From NCBI RefSeq assembly GCF_913774285.1, contig NZ_CAJYHX010000007.1:101824-165823 (forward strand): a DNA stretch of 64,000 nucleotides, given 5' to 3'. Positions within the stretch are counted from its first letter, which is position 1. Each line of letters opens with the position of its first letter. Shown piece after piece: positions 1-7,919 of this stretch. The notes beneath the pieces were generated by a model. The model was not told where the DNA came from. It was given only the letters and a program-made list of their open reading frames with translations, and searched no databases. The position numbers and the translations under genes are program-made. Origin of the DNA: an uncultured Sphingomonas sp. (GTDB lineage: Bacteria > Pseudomonadota > Alphaproteobacteria > Sphingomonadales > Sphingomonadaceae).

Positions 1-987
<987 letters not shown>

Positions 988-993
988 GGGGCA

Positions 994-1026
994 GGGCACC
1001 CGGCGACGCGCGATCGCCGGATGCCC
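994..1026. terminator. Hairpin between convergent gatB and the 1033 gene
   Basis: Arms 994-1006 and 1014-1026 (GGGCACCCGGCGA / TCGCCGGATGCCC) pair over 13 positions with a single mismatch around a 7-nt loop. It sits 7 nt after the gatB stop and just before the stop of the minus-strand gene, where a bidirectional terminator is expected. There is no T tract on the plus side, so intrinsic termination is only suggested. Confidence 0.45.
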
Positions 1027-1032
1027 TCCCGA

Positions 1033-1689
1033 TCACTTCGCGGCAACCTTGCGGCGTGCGGCGACGGCCGTACGCTCGTTTCTGGCGAATTCCTCAAAGT
1101 TCTTCTTGAACACGGTGCCGAGTTCGTCGAGCGCGGCGACCGAATCCTCGCCCTCCTTGGGCGGGAAAAGCTTGAGGCCGTTGCCGCCCCATGCCTTGTA
1201 TTCGAAGTCGATCTTGTCGTCGGCGCCGAAGTCACGAACCATGAACAGCGTCTTGAGCGATCGGCCATAAATCGCCGCCTTCTGGTAGAACACGTCGGCG
1301 ACGATCAGTTCGGAATAGCAGGCCGCCTTGGAATCCGAGCGGCGGGTCTTGATCTTGTTCATGCTGTGCCGCTCGAGCGGCTGCTCATGGCGAACGATCT
1401 GCGTGTCGGCGGGCAGCGAGAGCAGGGTCTTGAGATCGAGCGACTGGAGGTCGTCCAGCTGCGTAGGGCTGTCGAGCGCGCTGGCCATCTGCGCCTTGTT
1501 GCGGGCATCCTTCTTCCCATGGAGCGCCGCGTCGAGCAGTCCGCCGCCCAGAAGTCCGCTCGTCATCGACAGCATGCGCTCGGCCGGCCAGACGTGCAGT
1601 TCGCACGGCGTCGTCTGCGCTGCGGCGGTGCCCGCACCGATCCAAAGGCTGGCTGCCACGGCGGCGGCCAGCATTTCCTTCTTCGGCAT
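1033..1689 (-). CDS. Secreted protein of unknown function, paralogue of the 1741 gene
   Basis: 218 aa starting at ATG 1689. Residues 1-25 form a clear Sec signal peptide (charged start, hydrophobic core, AAA-Q cleavage region), so the mature protein should be periplasmic or exported. I do not recognise the family. Mature landmarks are CELHVWPAE right after the signal peptide, a segment around PLERHSMNKIKT, ACYSELIVADVFYQK, then GGNGLKLFPPKEGED and an acidic-basic tail. The two conserved cysteines (in CELHVWPA and CYSELIV) could form a disulfide. The neighbouring gene 1741-2376 has the same landmarks in the same order, so the two are a tandem duplication. Shine-Dalgarno upstream is weak. Real gene with high confidence; function unknown. 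Confidence 0.82.
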   Translation of the reverse strand: MPKKEMLAAAVAASLWIGAGTAAAQTTPCELHVWPAERMLSMTSGLLGGGLLDAALHGKKDARNKAQMASALDSPTQLDDLQSLDLKTLLSLPADTQIVRHEQPLERHSMNKIKTRRSDSKAACYSELIVADVFYQKAAIYGRSLKTLFMVRDFGADDKIDFEYKAWGGNGLKLFPPKEGEDSVAALDELGTVFKKNFEEFARNERTAVAARRKVAAK

Positions 1690-1740
1690 ATGTTGTCTTT
1701 CCCTGTTGGTACGCGTTGAACTGCGGTTCTCGCCGGCGCG

Positions 1741-2376
1741 TCAGCGCTTGGTGCGCGGCGGCCGAGTCACGGCCGCGGCGAAGTCGACGAGGCTGGTACG
1801 GAAGGCCTGGACGACCTCGGCGGTGCCCTTGGCAGGGTCCTCGTCGGGCTTGGGCGGAAAGGCGGCAAGCTTGACCAGGGTCCAGGTTCCGAACGTGCGG
1901 ATCGGCTCCGGGGCGGTGCCGAAGGTACGGAAGCGGAAGGATCCCCGCAGCCCGTTGCCGCCGCCCACACTGTTCTGGTTCAGGATCAGATCGTCGACGA
2001 TCAGCTCGGCATAGCAGGGGGCCGCGCTGTCCGCGATGCGACCGCGCGTCGTGCGGATCGTCCGGCTGTCGAGCGGCTGCGGATGCAGCATGACCCGATA
2101 ACCGGGCAGTTTCAGCAGATCCGGCAGTCCGGCTTCGGAAAGCAGCTGCGCCTGTCGTTCGGCGGACAAGGGATTGTCCGGCGCTGGCGGATAGCCTTCG
2201 CGGCCCTTGGTGCTGCCGTCGATGATGCCGCCATGCCCTAGCCCGAGATACAGGTTCATGGGTGTCGATGCCGGCCAGACATGAAGCTCGCAGGCTGCGT
2301 CGGTCTGCGCCTGCGCCTGCGCCGAAACCACCAGGGCTCCGGCAGCCGTCAGCCGCCGAAAACACAATCCGATCAC
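1741..2376 (-). CDS. Secreted protein of unknown function, tandem paralogue of the 1033 gene
   Basis: 211 aa from a GTG at 2376, preceded by AGAGGGGA about 9 nt upstream. Signal peptide at residues 1-25 (ending AQAQAQ-TDA). Mature part begins AACELHVWPAS and continues with PLDSRTIRTTRG, APCYAELIVDDLILNQ, GGNGLRGSFRFRTFG and AAFPPKPDEDPAKG. These align with the downstream paralogue (CELHVWPA, PL-R, CY-ELIV-D, GNGL, FPPK-ED), including both cysteines. Only 51 nt separate the two genes and both read leftward, so they are likely cotranscribed. No catalytic motif is visible; a role in envelope or stress function is possible but is not shown by the sequence. Confidence 0.82.
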   Translation of the reverse strand: MIGLCFRRLTAAGALVVSAQAQAQTDAACELHVWPASTPMNLYLGLGHGGIIDGSTKGREGYPPAPDNPLSAERQAQLLSEAGLPDLLKLPGYRVMLHPQPLDSRTIRTTRGRIADSAAPCYAELIVDDLILNQNSVGGGNGLRGSFRFRTFGTAPEPIRTFGTWTLVKLAAFPPKPDEDPAKGTAEVVQAFRTSLVDFAAAVTRPPRTKR

Positions 2377-2528
2377 CTAGACATCCCCTCTTGGCGGTCT
2401 CGCGGCCGCAAGGCGGACCTTATGGTGATTACAACCGCGAAACAATAGACTGCCGGGGCACGGGCGCGGGTGACTTGCCAAGCAAGGCTTCGCTTCGCAT
2501 GGTCTGCGGAACGAGGTGGAGACGCGTG

Positions 2529-3146
2529 ATGACGATCAAGATGCTGGTTGGAATGATGATGTTCGCGCTCGCGTCGCCTGCGGCCGCGCAGACCGCCTCC
2601 GCGCCGCCTTTGCCTGCAAACCCCACGGTTGCGATCGAGACCAGCGCGGGGCCGATGGTGGTCGAGGTCTATCTCGACAAGGCGCCGGTCTCCGCGCGCA
2701 ACTTCCTGCGCTATGTCGATGCCAAGCGGCTCGACGGCGTCGTTTTCTACCGTACCGTCAAGCCGGCGGAAAAGTTCGGCTTCGTCCAGTTCGGCATCCA
2801 GAACGCGCCGGCCAAGATGTTCCCGCCGATCAAGCACGAGCCGACGACCGAGACGGGCATCAAGCATCTCGACGGCACGCTCTCGCTGCCGCGGCTGGCC
2901 CCTGGCACCGCCCGCGGCGAGTTCACCATCATGGTGGGCGACCAGCCCTCGTTCGATGCGGATCCGAGCAAGCCGGGCGACAATCTCGGCTATGCGGCGT
3001 TCGGGCGCGTGGTCGAAGGCAAGGATGTGCTGCTCAAGATCCTCGACGCGCCGACCTCGCCGACCAAGACGCTCGGCGGCAGCTTCAAGGGCGAAGTGCC
3101 TGAAGTGCCGGTAAAGATCGTCTCGGCGCACCGCATCAAGGACTGA
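2529..3146 (+). CDS. Periplasmic cyclophilin-type peptidyl-prolyl isomerase
   Basis: 205 aa from ATG 2529, with GAGGTGGAG upstream; the in-frame GTG at 2526 is directly adjacent and cannot be excluded. Residues 1-20 are a signal peptide (MLVGMMMFALASPAAAQ), so the enzyme should act on proline bonds of exported proteins in the periplasm. The cyclophilin fold is seen from TVAIETSAGPMVVEVYLDKAPVSARNF, then DGVVFYRTV (position of the catalytic Arg), DGTLSLPRLAPGTARGEFTIMVGDQPSFD and YAAFGRVVEGKDVLLKI. The segment after FYRTV lacks the usual GFMIQGGD and reads FGFVQFGIQ, so the active-site loop is divergent. It is transcribed divergently from the secreted paralogue pair. Confidence 0.88.
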   Translation: MTIKMLVGMMMFALASPAAAQTASAPPLPANPTVAIETSAGPMVVEVYLDKAPVSARNFLRYVDAKRLDGVVFYRTVKPAEKFGFVQFGIQNAPAKMFPPIKHEPTTETGIKHLDGTLSLPRLAPGTARGEFTIMVGDQPSFDADPSKPGDNLGYAAFGRVVEGKDVLLKILDAPTSPTKTLGGSFKGEVPEVPVKIVSAHRIKD

Positions 3147-3152
3147 GCCGCT

Positions 3153-3872
3153 TCAGAGCGGGTGACGCTCCAGATAGAGATAGCCCGGATCGAATTCGGC
3201 GAGCCGCTTCAGGCCGGGCAGGTCCTGGAAGGACACCCGGCCATTGCGGAACTCGACGAGTTCCCGCTCGCGCAGTTCGCGCAGCACGCGGTTCACATGC
3301 ACGGGGGTCAGGCCCAGGCACTCGGCGAGTTCCGCCTGACTGAGCGCGAGCCGATATCCGTCCTCCTCCGCCAGCCCGACGACACCCAGCCGCACGTGCA
3401 ACTCGCAGAACAGGTGCGCCGCCCGCTGGATCGCGGAGCGGCGGCCTAGCGACACCTCCCATTCGCGGTGGATCGCGGCATCGACATTGGTGGAGAACCA
3501 CATCACGCGGGTGAGGTGGGGCAGCGTCTCGGTGACCTCGCGGAGCCGCGTGTGCGAAGCGCGTGCGATCGTGCAGGGTGTCAGCGCAAGCAGCGAATGG
3601 TCGAGTCGCTTGAGGGTGAAGCCATGCAGATCGGCGAAGTCGCCGGCGACATGCACATGGGTGATCTGGCGCTGGCCGTTCTTGAGATCCTTGTACCGGC
3701 CGACCAGCCCGTCGAGCAGCAAGGTGGAATAGTTCAGTTCCTCGCCCGCGCGCACGATGGTGCGACCGGCGGGATGGGTCACCGTGTCGACGACCGTCCC
3801 GCGCAGCGCAGCTTCTTCAGCCGCGTCGATCGTGTCGCGGAGCCGGAGCTTGAGCAGGTGGCGTTCGATCAT
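3153..3872 (-). CDS. Crp/Fnr-family transcriptional regulator
   Basis: 239 aa from ATG 3872 (MIERHLLKLRLRD); a TTG at 3890 in the same frame would add six residues, but the GGAG preceding the ATG lies inside that stretch, so the ATG is preferred. Residues about 20-120 form the cyclic-nucleotide-binding-type beta barrel (GRTIVRAGEELNYSTLLLDGLVGRYKDLKNGQRQITHVHVAGDFADL) and residues about 150-220 a Crp-type winged helix-turn-helix with LSQAELAECLGLTPVHVNRVLRELRE. There is no Cys cluster typical of FNR and the ligand is unknown. Its stop is 6 nt from the convergent cyclophilin stop. The target genes cannot be deduced from the window. Confidence 0.9.
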   Translation of the reverse strand: MIERHLLKLRLRDTIDAAEEAALRGTVVDTVTHPAGRTIVRAGEELNYSTLLLDGLVGRYKDLKNGQRQITHVHVAGDFADLHGFTLKRLDHSLLALTPCTIARASHTRLREVTETLPHLTRVMWFSTNVDAAIHREWEVSLGRRSAIQRAAHLFCELHVRLGVVGLAEEDGYRLALSQAELAECLGLTPVHVNRVLRELRERELVEFRNGRVSFQDLPGLKRLAEFDPGYLYLERHPL

Positions 3873-3953
3873 CGCGACAAGTATCTCCAACAGGTGACAG
3901 CGGCTCTACCACGCTAGGGTCGGGCCGCTGCCATCGCAGGTTAGGAAGGGAGG

Positions 3954-4142
3954 TTATTGCTGGTTGAGGTCCTGGTTCTTCACGACCCCGTCGGCGCCGT
4001 TCTCGCCGCCGGCGCCCAGCGGCACCGCCTTGGTGCGCGGGGTGCCCTCCTTGGCCGCGGCATCGGCGGCGTCGGAGCGGGCCTCCACCGCCTGCTGGAT
4101 GTCGGGGCGGGGATCGTCGCGATCGGTGGTGATGTTCGGCAT
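3954..4142 (-). CDS. Small disordered protein of unknown function
   Basis: 62 aa. The start ATG at 4142 is preceded by a very good Shine-Dalgarno (CCAGGAGAAG), which supports translation despite the size. The protein is hydrophilic and low in hydrophobic residues, rich in D, A, E, G and N (DDPRPDIQQAVEARSDAADAAAKEG), so it is probably intrinsically disordered and cytoplasmic. No signal peptide or membrane segment. It lies 16 nt downstream of another tiny gene (4159-4341) on the same strand, forming a two-gene unit. No family recognised. Confidence 0.62.
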   Translation of the reverse strand: MPNITTDRDDPRPDIQQAVEARSDAADAAAKEGTPRTKAVPLGAGGENGADGVVKNQDLNQQ

Positions 4143-4158
4143 GGAAGCTTCTCCTGGT

Positions 4159-4341
4159 TCAGGCGACCGGCTGGCCGGGGGTGATGCCGGGATCGATGCT
4201 CGGCGTGGTCTCGGGCGCCGGCACGTCGATATCGGGGCCCGGCGGATCGATCTCCGGCGGCGGTCCTCCGGGCTGGCCGGGGTTGGGCGCCGGGGCTTCG
4301 GGCGGCGGCGTGGTAGGCTGGATGGGGGGCTCTACCGGCAT
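4159..4341 (-). CDS. Small proline-rich protein of unknown function
   Basis: 60 aa from ATG 4341, with AACAGGAGA placed 7 nt upstream. About a third of the residues are proline; the rest are mainly G, A, D, E, T and I (PVEPPIQPTTPPPEAPAPNP, then PPEIDPPGPDIDVPAPETTP). No signal peptide and no hydrophobic segment, so an extended disordered chain is expected. The frame could be opened upstream to 4383 but the Shine-Dalgarno fixes the start. It is followed 16 nt later by a second tiny gene, suggesting a bicistronic mRNA. Function unknown; codon bias of such Pro-rich frames in GC-rich DNA can be deceptive, hence moderate confidence. Confidence 0.6.
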   Translation of the reverse strand: MPVEPPIQPTTPPPEAPAPNPGQPGGPPPEIDPPGPDIDVPAPETTPSIDPGITPGQPVA

Positions 4342-4453
4342 GGGACATCTCCTGTTCGTTTCAGCCCCAACGCCTTGCGACACCCAATCGTTGCTTCGTA
4401 CTTGCCCCCAACCCCATGACTGCTATAGAGCCCGCCGACCGGCGGTGTCCCCT

Positions 4454-4538
4454 GCGGGCGTGGCGGAACTGGTAGACGCGCTGGATTTAGGTTCCAGTAT
4501 CGAAAGATGTGGGGGTTCGACTCCCTTCGCCCGCACCA
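4454..4538 (+). tRNA. tRNA-Leu (anticodon TAG), CCA encoded
   Basis: The 7-bp acceptor stem pairs GCGGGCG (4454-4460) with CGCCCGC (4528-4534), followed by discriminator A and encoded CCA (4536-4538). D-arm GGCGGAACTGGTAGACGC, anticodon stem CTGGA/TCCAG with loop TTTAGGT giving anticodon TAG (4488-4490), a long type-II variable arm, and T-loop GGTTCGACTCC. The long variable arm and anticodon identify a leucine tRNA reading CTA (and other CTN by wobble). Confidence 0.97.
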
Positions 4539-4596
4539 GTCCTCGCGGCTGTTGTGTGGTACACCGCAATTCCGATTCCTTTGAGAAAGCGTGAGA

Positions 4597-6207
4597 ATGC
4601 AGACTGTCGAGACGTTGAACGAGGGCCTGAAGCGCGCCTTCACGCTGAAGATCACCGCCCAGGACATCGACTCGAAGGTCGATGCCGAGGTCAAGCGGGT
4701 CGCTCCGCAGATTCGCATGCCCGGCTTCCGCCCCGGCAAGGTGCCGATCAACCTGGTCCGCAAGATGCACGGCGAGGCGCTGACCCAGGACGCGCTCAAC
4801 AGCTCGATCCAGGAAGGCATCCAGAAGCTCATCGCCGATCACAAGCTGCGCCCGGCCATGCAGCCGTCGGTCAGCCTCGAGGGCGAATATGCGCCCGGCG
4901 GCGACGCGGAAGTGAAGGTCGAGCTGGAAGTGCTTCCCGACGTCCCGACTCCGTCGATCGAAGGCCTGAAGCTCGAGCGCCTGACCGTGCCGGTGCAGGA
5001 TTCGGAAGTGCAGGAGCAGCTGAAGCAGCTCGCCGACCAGCAGAAGCGCTGGGAAGACGCGGCCGAGGGCCATGCCGCGACCACGGGTGACCAGGTCGTC
5101 ATGGACTTCGCCGGCAAGGTCGACGGCGTCGCCTTCGAGGGCGGCACCGGCGAGGGCATGGCCGTCGAGCTCGGCTCGGGCCGCCTGATCCCGGGCTTCG
5201 AGGAACAGCTCGAAGGCGTGAAGGTCGGCGACGAGAAGCAGCTCAACGTCACCTTCCCGGAAGATTACGGCGCCAAGGATCTGGCCGGCAAGGCCGCGAC
5301 CTTCGACGTCAAGATCACCGCGGTGCAGACTGCCGGTGAGACCAAGATCGACGACGACATGGCGAAGGCGTTCGGCCTCCAGGATCTGGAGCAGCTGACC
5401 GGCCTGCTGAAGGGCCAGATCGAGCAGCAGCTCAACGGCCTGACCCGCACCCACATGAAGCGCAAGCTGCTCGACCAGCTCGCCGCCGGCCACGATTTCC
5501 CGGTCCCGCCGTCGATGGTGGAAGCCGAGTTCGACCAGATCTGGCACCAACTCGTCCACGAGACCGAGCATGAGGAAGATCCCGCCGCGGCCCTGGCCGA
5601 GCTGGAAGGCGAGCGCGACGAATATCGTGCGATCGCCGAGCGTCGCGTGCGCCTGGGCCTGCTGCTCAGCGAGATCGGCACCGCCAATGGCGTCGAAGTG
5701 ACCGCGCAGGAAATGAACCGCCTGATCGCGCAGGCCGCGCAGCAGTACGGCCCGCAGGATCGCCAGCGCTTCATCCAGTATGTCCAGCAGGAGCCGATGG
5801 CGGCTGCCCAGCTGCGCGCGCCGCTGTTCGAGGACAAGGTCGTCGACTTCCTGTTCGACAAGGCCGAGATCACCGACCGCGAAGTGACCAAGGAAGAGCT
5901 GGAAGCCGCGATCGAGAGCGACGACGGCTTCTCGTCGGGCACCCACGTCCACGACCACGACAACCACAAGCCGAAGAAGAAGGCCGCCAAGAAGGCCGAT
6001 GCTTCGGACGAGGCCGGTGAAGAAAAGCCCGCCAAGAAGCCGGCGGCCAAGAAGGCCAAGGCCGAGGAGGCTCCGGCCGCCGAGGGTGATGCCGAGCCGG
6101 TGAAGAAGCCGGCGGCCAAGAAGGCCGCGAAGGCGGAAGGCGAGGGCGAAGACGCCGCGCCGAAGCCGAAGAAGGCAGCGGCCAAGAAGAAGGCCGACGC
6201 CGAGTGA
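4597..6207 (+). CDS. tig: Trigger factor with long Lys/Ala-rich C-terminal tail
   Basis: 536 aa from ATG 4597 (a GTG six bases upstream is less likely because the family N-terminus is MQ-VETLNEGLKR). Trigger factor is the ribosome-bound chaperone and prolyl isomerase that meets nascent chains at the exit tunnel. N-terminal ribosome-binding domain with the GFRPGKVP signature (residues 43-50), FKBP-type isomerase domain about residues 155-245 (GDQVVMDFAGKVDGVAFEGG), then the helical chaperone arm to about residue 430. The last ~90 residues are a repetitive, histone-H1-like tail of KKAAKKAD and KKPAAKKA units mixed with acidic stretches, starting after a His-rich HVHDHDNHK. Typical trigger factors end near 430-450 aa, so this tail is an extension. 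A terminator follows directly. Confidence 0.97.
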   Translation: MQTVETLNEGLKRAFTLKITAQDIDSKVDAEVKRVAPQIRMPGFRPGKVPINLVRKMHGEALTQDALNSSIQEGIQKLIADHKLRPAMQPSVSLEGEYAPGGDAEVKVELEVLPDVPTPSIEGLKLERLTVPVQDSEVQEQLKQLADQQKRWEDAAEGHAATTGDQVVMDFAGKVDGVAFEGGTGEGMAVELGSGRLIPGFEEQLEGVKVGDEKQLNVTFPEDYGAKDLAGKAATFDVKITAVQTAGETKIDDDMAKAFGLQDLEQLTGLLKGQIEQQLNGLTRTHMKRKLLDQLAAGHDFPVPPSMVEAEFDQIWHQLVHETEHEEDPAAALAELEGERDEYRAIAERRVRLGLLLSEIGTANGVEVTAQEMNRLIAQAAQQYGPQDRQRFIQYVQQEPMAAAQLRAPLFEDKVVDFLFDKAEITDREVTKEELEAAIESDDGFSSGTHVHDHDNHKPKKKAAKKADASDEAGEEKPAKKPAAKKAKAEEAPAAEGDAEPVKKPAAKKAAKAEGEGEDAAPKPKKAAAKKKADAE

Positions 6208-6215
6208 TTTGAAAG

Positions 6216-6247
6216 GGGCCGGGACGAAAGTTCCGGCCCTTTTTCTT
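6216..6247 (+). terminator. Rho-independent terminator of tig
   Basis: Stem GGGCCGGGA (6216-6224) / TTCCGGCCC (6231-6239) with a 6-nt loop, followed by TTTTTCTTTC. It begins 8 nt after the tig stop. Confidence 0.9.
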
Positions 6248-6255
6248 TCTAATCC

Positions 6256-6408
6256 CCCTCCCGCTTGCGGGAGGGATCAGGGGAGGGTGCGTGAGGGTCG
6301 CGAGCGAGATGTTCGGGGTGCGCCTCTAACCTTCAGCCGCGCTTCTTCACGCTTCGCCCTTGCCTCCAGCTCTCACCCTCTCCCGTCCCCTCCCGCAAGC
6401 GGGAGGGG
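6256..6408. repeat. Composite palindromic intergenic element
   Basis: Two near-perfect palindromes form the ends: CCCTCCCGCTTGCGGGAGGG (6256-6275) and a 22-bp version at 6387-6408 with AA in the middle. The flanking stretches (GGGAGGGATCAGGGGAGGGTG on the left, CACCCTCTCCCGTCCCC on the right) are also inverted copies of each other, so the whole 153 bp looks like one element with inverted ends. The same core recurs at 30481-30512 and in tandem at 63882-64000. Nothing coding is seen in the 230-nt gap between tig and the GH30 gene. Confidence 0.75.
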
Positions 6409-6437
6409 GGGCAGGTGGGCGGCGGTAGGGACAAGCC

Positions 6438-7919
6438 TCAGCGTAGCGCGACGATCAGCGTGGTAACCGCCTTGGGTTCCGCCAGCGCCTCTGCCGAGAC
6501 TGCCGCGGCATCGCGGCTCGCGTCGGTGACGAACCGCTCGACCACCCGCGCCCCCGGCACGCCGATGGTCAGCCGCCGCGGCACCACGCCGCCATTGACG
6601 TGGACCAGCACCAGCCGCGTGCCGTCCGGCGAGACCGCGCCGACCGTGTCTTCATCGTCCACCGGCACCAGCCGATAGCCCGGCCGGATGTACCGGCTGA
6701 ACTGCGCCATCGCCCAATATTTGCGCGTGACGTGGATCGGATGCTCGGCGCTCGCCGGCGTGTAGGCCATCTTGACGATGCCCCAGTTGCTGCCGCCGGC
6801 GCTGCCGTCGCCCTTGTCGCTGCTCTGGCGCTCCACCGCCTGCCAGAACACCCAGGCGACCGGCTCCAGCCGCTTGAGATCGTGGACGACATGCTCGGCG
6901 AAGGCGAGTGGGCTCGCCATGCCGTCGAAGCTTTCCGGATCCTTGTCGAGCGGGGTGTCGTTCTCGCTCATCCACAGGCGGATGCCGTGCGCCCGGGCGA
7001 TGTCGCGCACCGCGGTCTGGTGGACGGTGCCGTAGCTGTGGACGTTGAGCTGGCCGATCCGCGCACGCGTCGCCACCGGATAGCCCTCCCAGTCGCGCAC
7101 GAAGAGGTGGGAGTTGGTCTCGTCGGGCGCGGCGATCACCGTCTTCAGGCCATGCGCCTTGAGCGCGCGGTCCGAGGCGTCGATCATCATCGCCTGGCGC
7201 GCAGGGCTCCAGTGCGCGCCTTCCTGGGTGTTCTTGGCAAACCAATAGTCGGTATTCGGCTCGTTGACCGGCGACAGCGTGCGGAAGGTGATGCCGTGGG
7301 CCCGTTGCAGCCTGTCCACCACGATCGCCAGATACTCGGCGAAGTGCGCTTCCTGGCCGGGGCTGAGATTGTCGTCGGTACCCTTCTCGGCGCCCGAGAC
7401 CTTGCCGCTGACGGTCATGAACCAGGGCGGCGAGTTGGAGAAGGCCTCGAAGATCGGCGTCTTCACCCGGCGCTTGATCGCATCCAGCCACCAGCGCTGG
7501 TTGGCGTCGGCCGACCAGTCCCACATCGCCGGATCGGCCGGGTTCCACCAGTCGGTGCCGGTCGCGCCTGCCGGACGGCGCCAGAAGCCCGGCACGTCGG
7601 CGCCGGGGCGCAGATAGGGCTTGGTCTCGGGCGCGTCGCCGCCGCCGATATTGTAGCGGGCGATCGTCCAGCCGAGCCCTTGCGGGCCGTAGAACAGGTC
7701 GGCGAGCTTCTCGCGCACCGGATCGGGATAGCCGCCGGTGACGTGCGCGAACCAGGCAAGCGCGGTGCCCCAGCCCTCGAAGGGCTGGCCGGGGTGCTGG
7801 AGATCGGGTCGCAGCGTCAGCGTCACCGTCGGCTCGGCGGCAGGGGGCGGGAGGCTGGTCTGGGCGAACGCGGCGGGGGAGGCTGCCAGCAGCAGCGACA
7901 GGGTGAGCGTGCGGATCAT
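6438..7919 (-). CDS. GH30-family glycosidase, probable endo-beta-1,6-galactanase type
   Basis: 493 aa from ATG 7919, which overlaps the GH27 stop by 4 nt (ATGA), so the two are translationally coupled; the frame stays open far upstream but only this start gives a signal peptide (MIRTLTLSLLLAASPAAFAQ). Exported enzyme. The TIM barrel starts with PFEGWGTALAWFAHVTGGYP; the acid/base Glu is E220 in SPVNEPNTDYW and the nucleophile E319 in RLWMSENDT, with NSPPWFMTVSG between them, followed by a C-terminal beta domain. The GWGTALAW opening and NEPNTDYW segment recall the GH30 endo-beta-1,6-galactanase group rather than xylanases, but subfamily assignment by eye is tentative. In context it would cut beta-1,6-galactan side chains of arabinogalactan. 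Confidence 0.85.
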   Translation of the reverse strand: MIRTLTLSLLLAASPAAFAQTSLPPPAAEPTVTLTLRPDLQHPGQPFEGWGTALAWFAHVTGGYPDPVREKLADLFYGPQGLGWTIARYNIGGGDAPETKPYLRPGADVPGFWRRPAGATGTDWWNPADPAMWDWSADANQRWWLDAIKRRVKTPIFEAFSNSPPWFMTVSGKVSGAEKGTDDNLSPGQEAHFAEYLAIVVDRLQRAHGITFRTLSPVNEPNTDYWFAKNTQEGAHWSPARQAMMIDASDRALKAHGLKTVIAAPDETNSHLFVRDWEGYPVATRARIGQLNVHSYGTVHQTAVRDIARAHGIRLWMSENDTPLDKDPESFDGMASPLAFAEHVVHDLKRLEPVAWVFWQAVERQSSDKGDGSAGGSNWGIVKMAYTPASAEHPIHVTRKYWAMAQFSRYIRPGYRLVPVDDEDTVGAVSPDGTRLVLVHVNGGVVPRRLTIGVPGARVVERFVTDASRDAAAVSAEALAEPKAVTTLIVALR

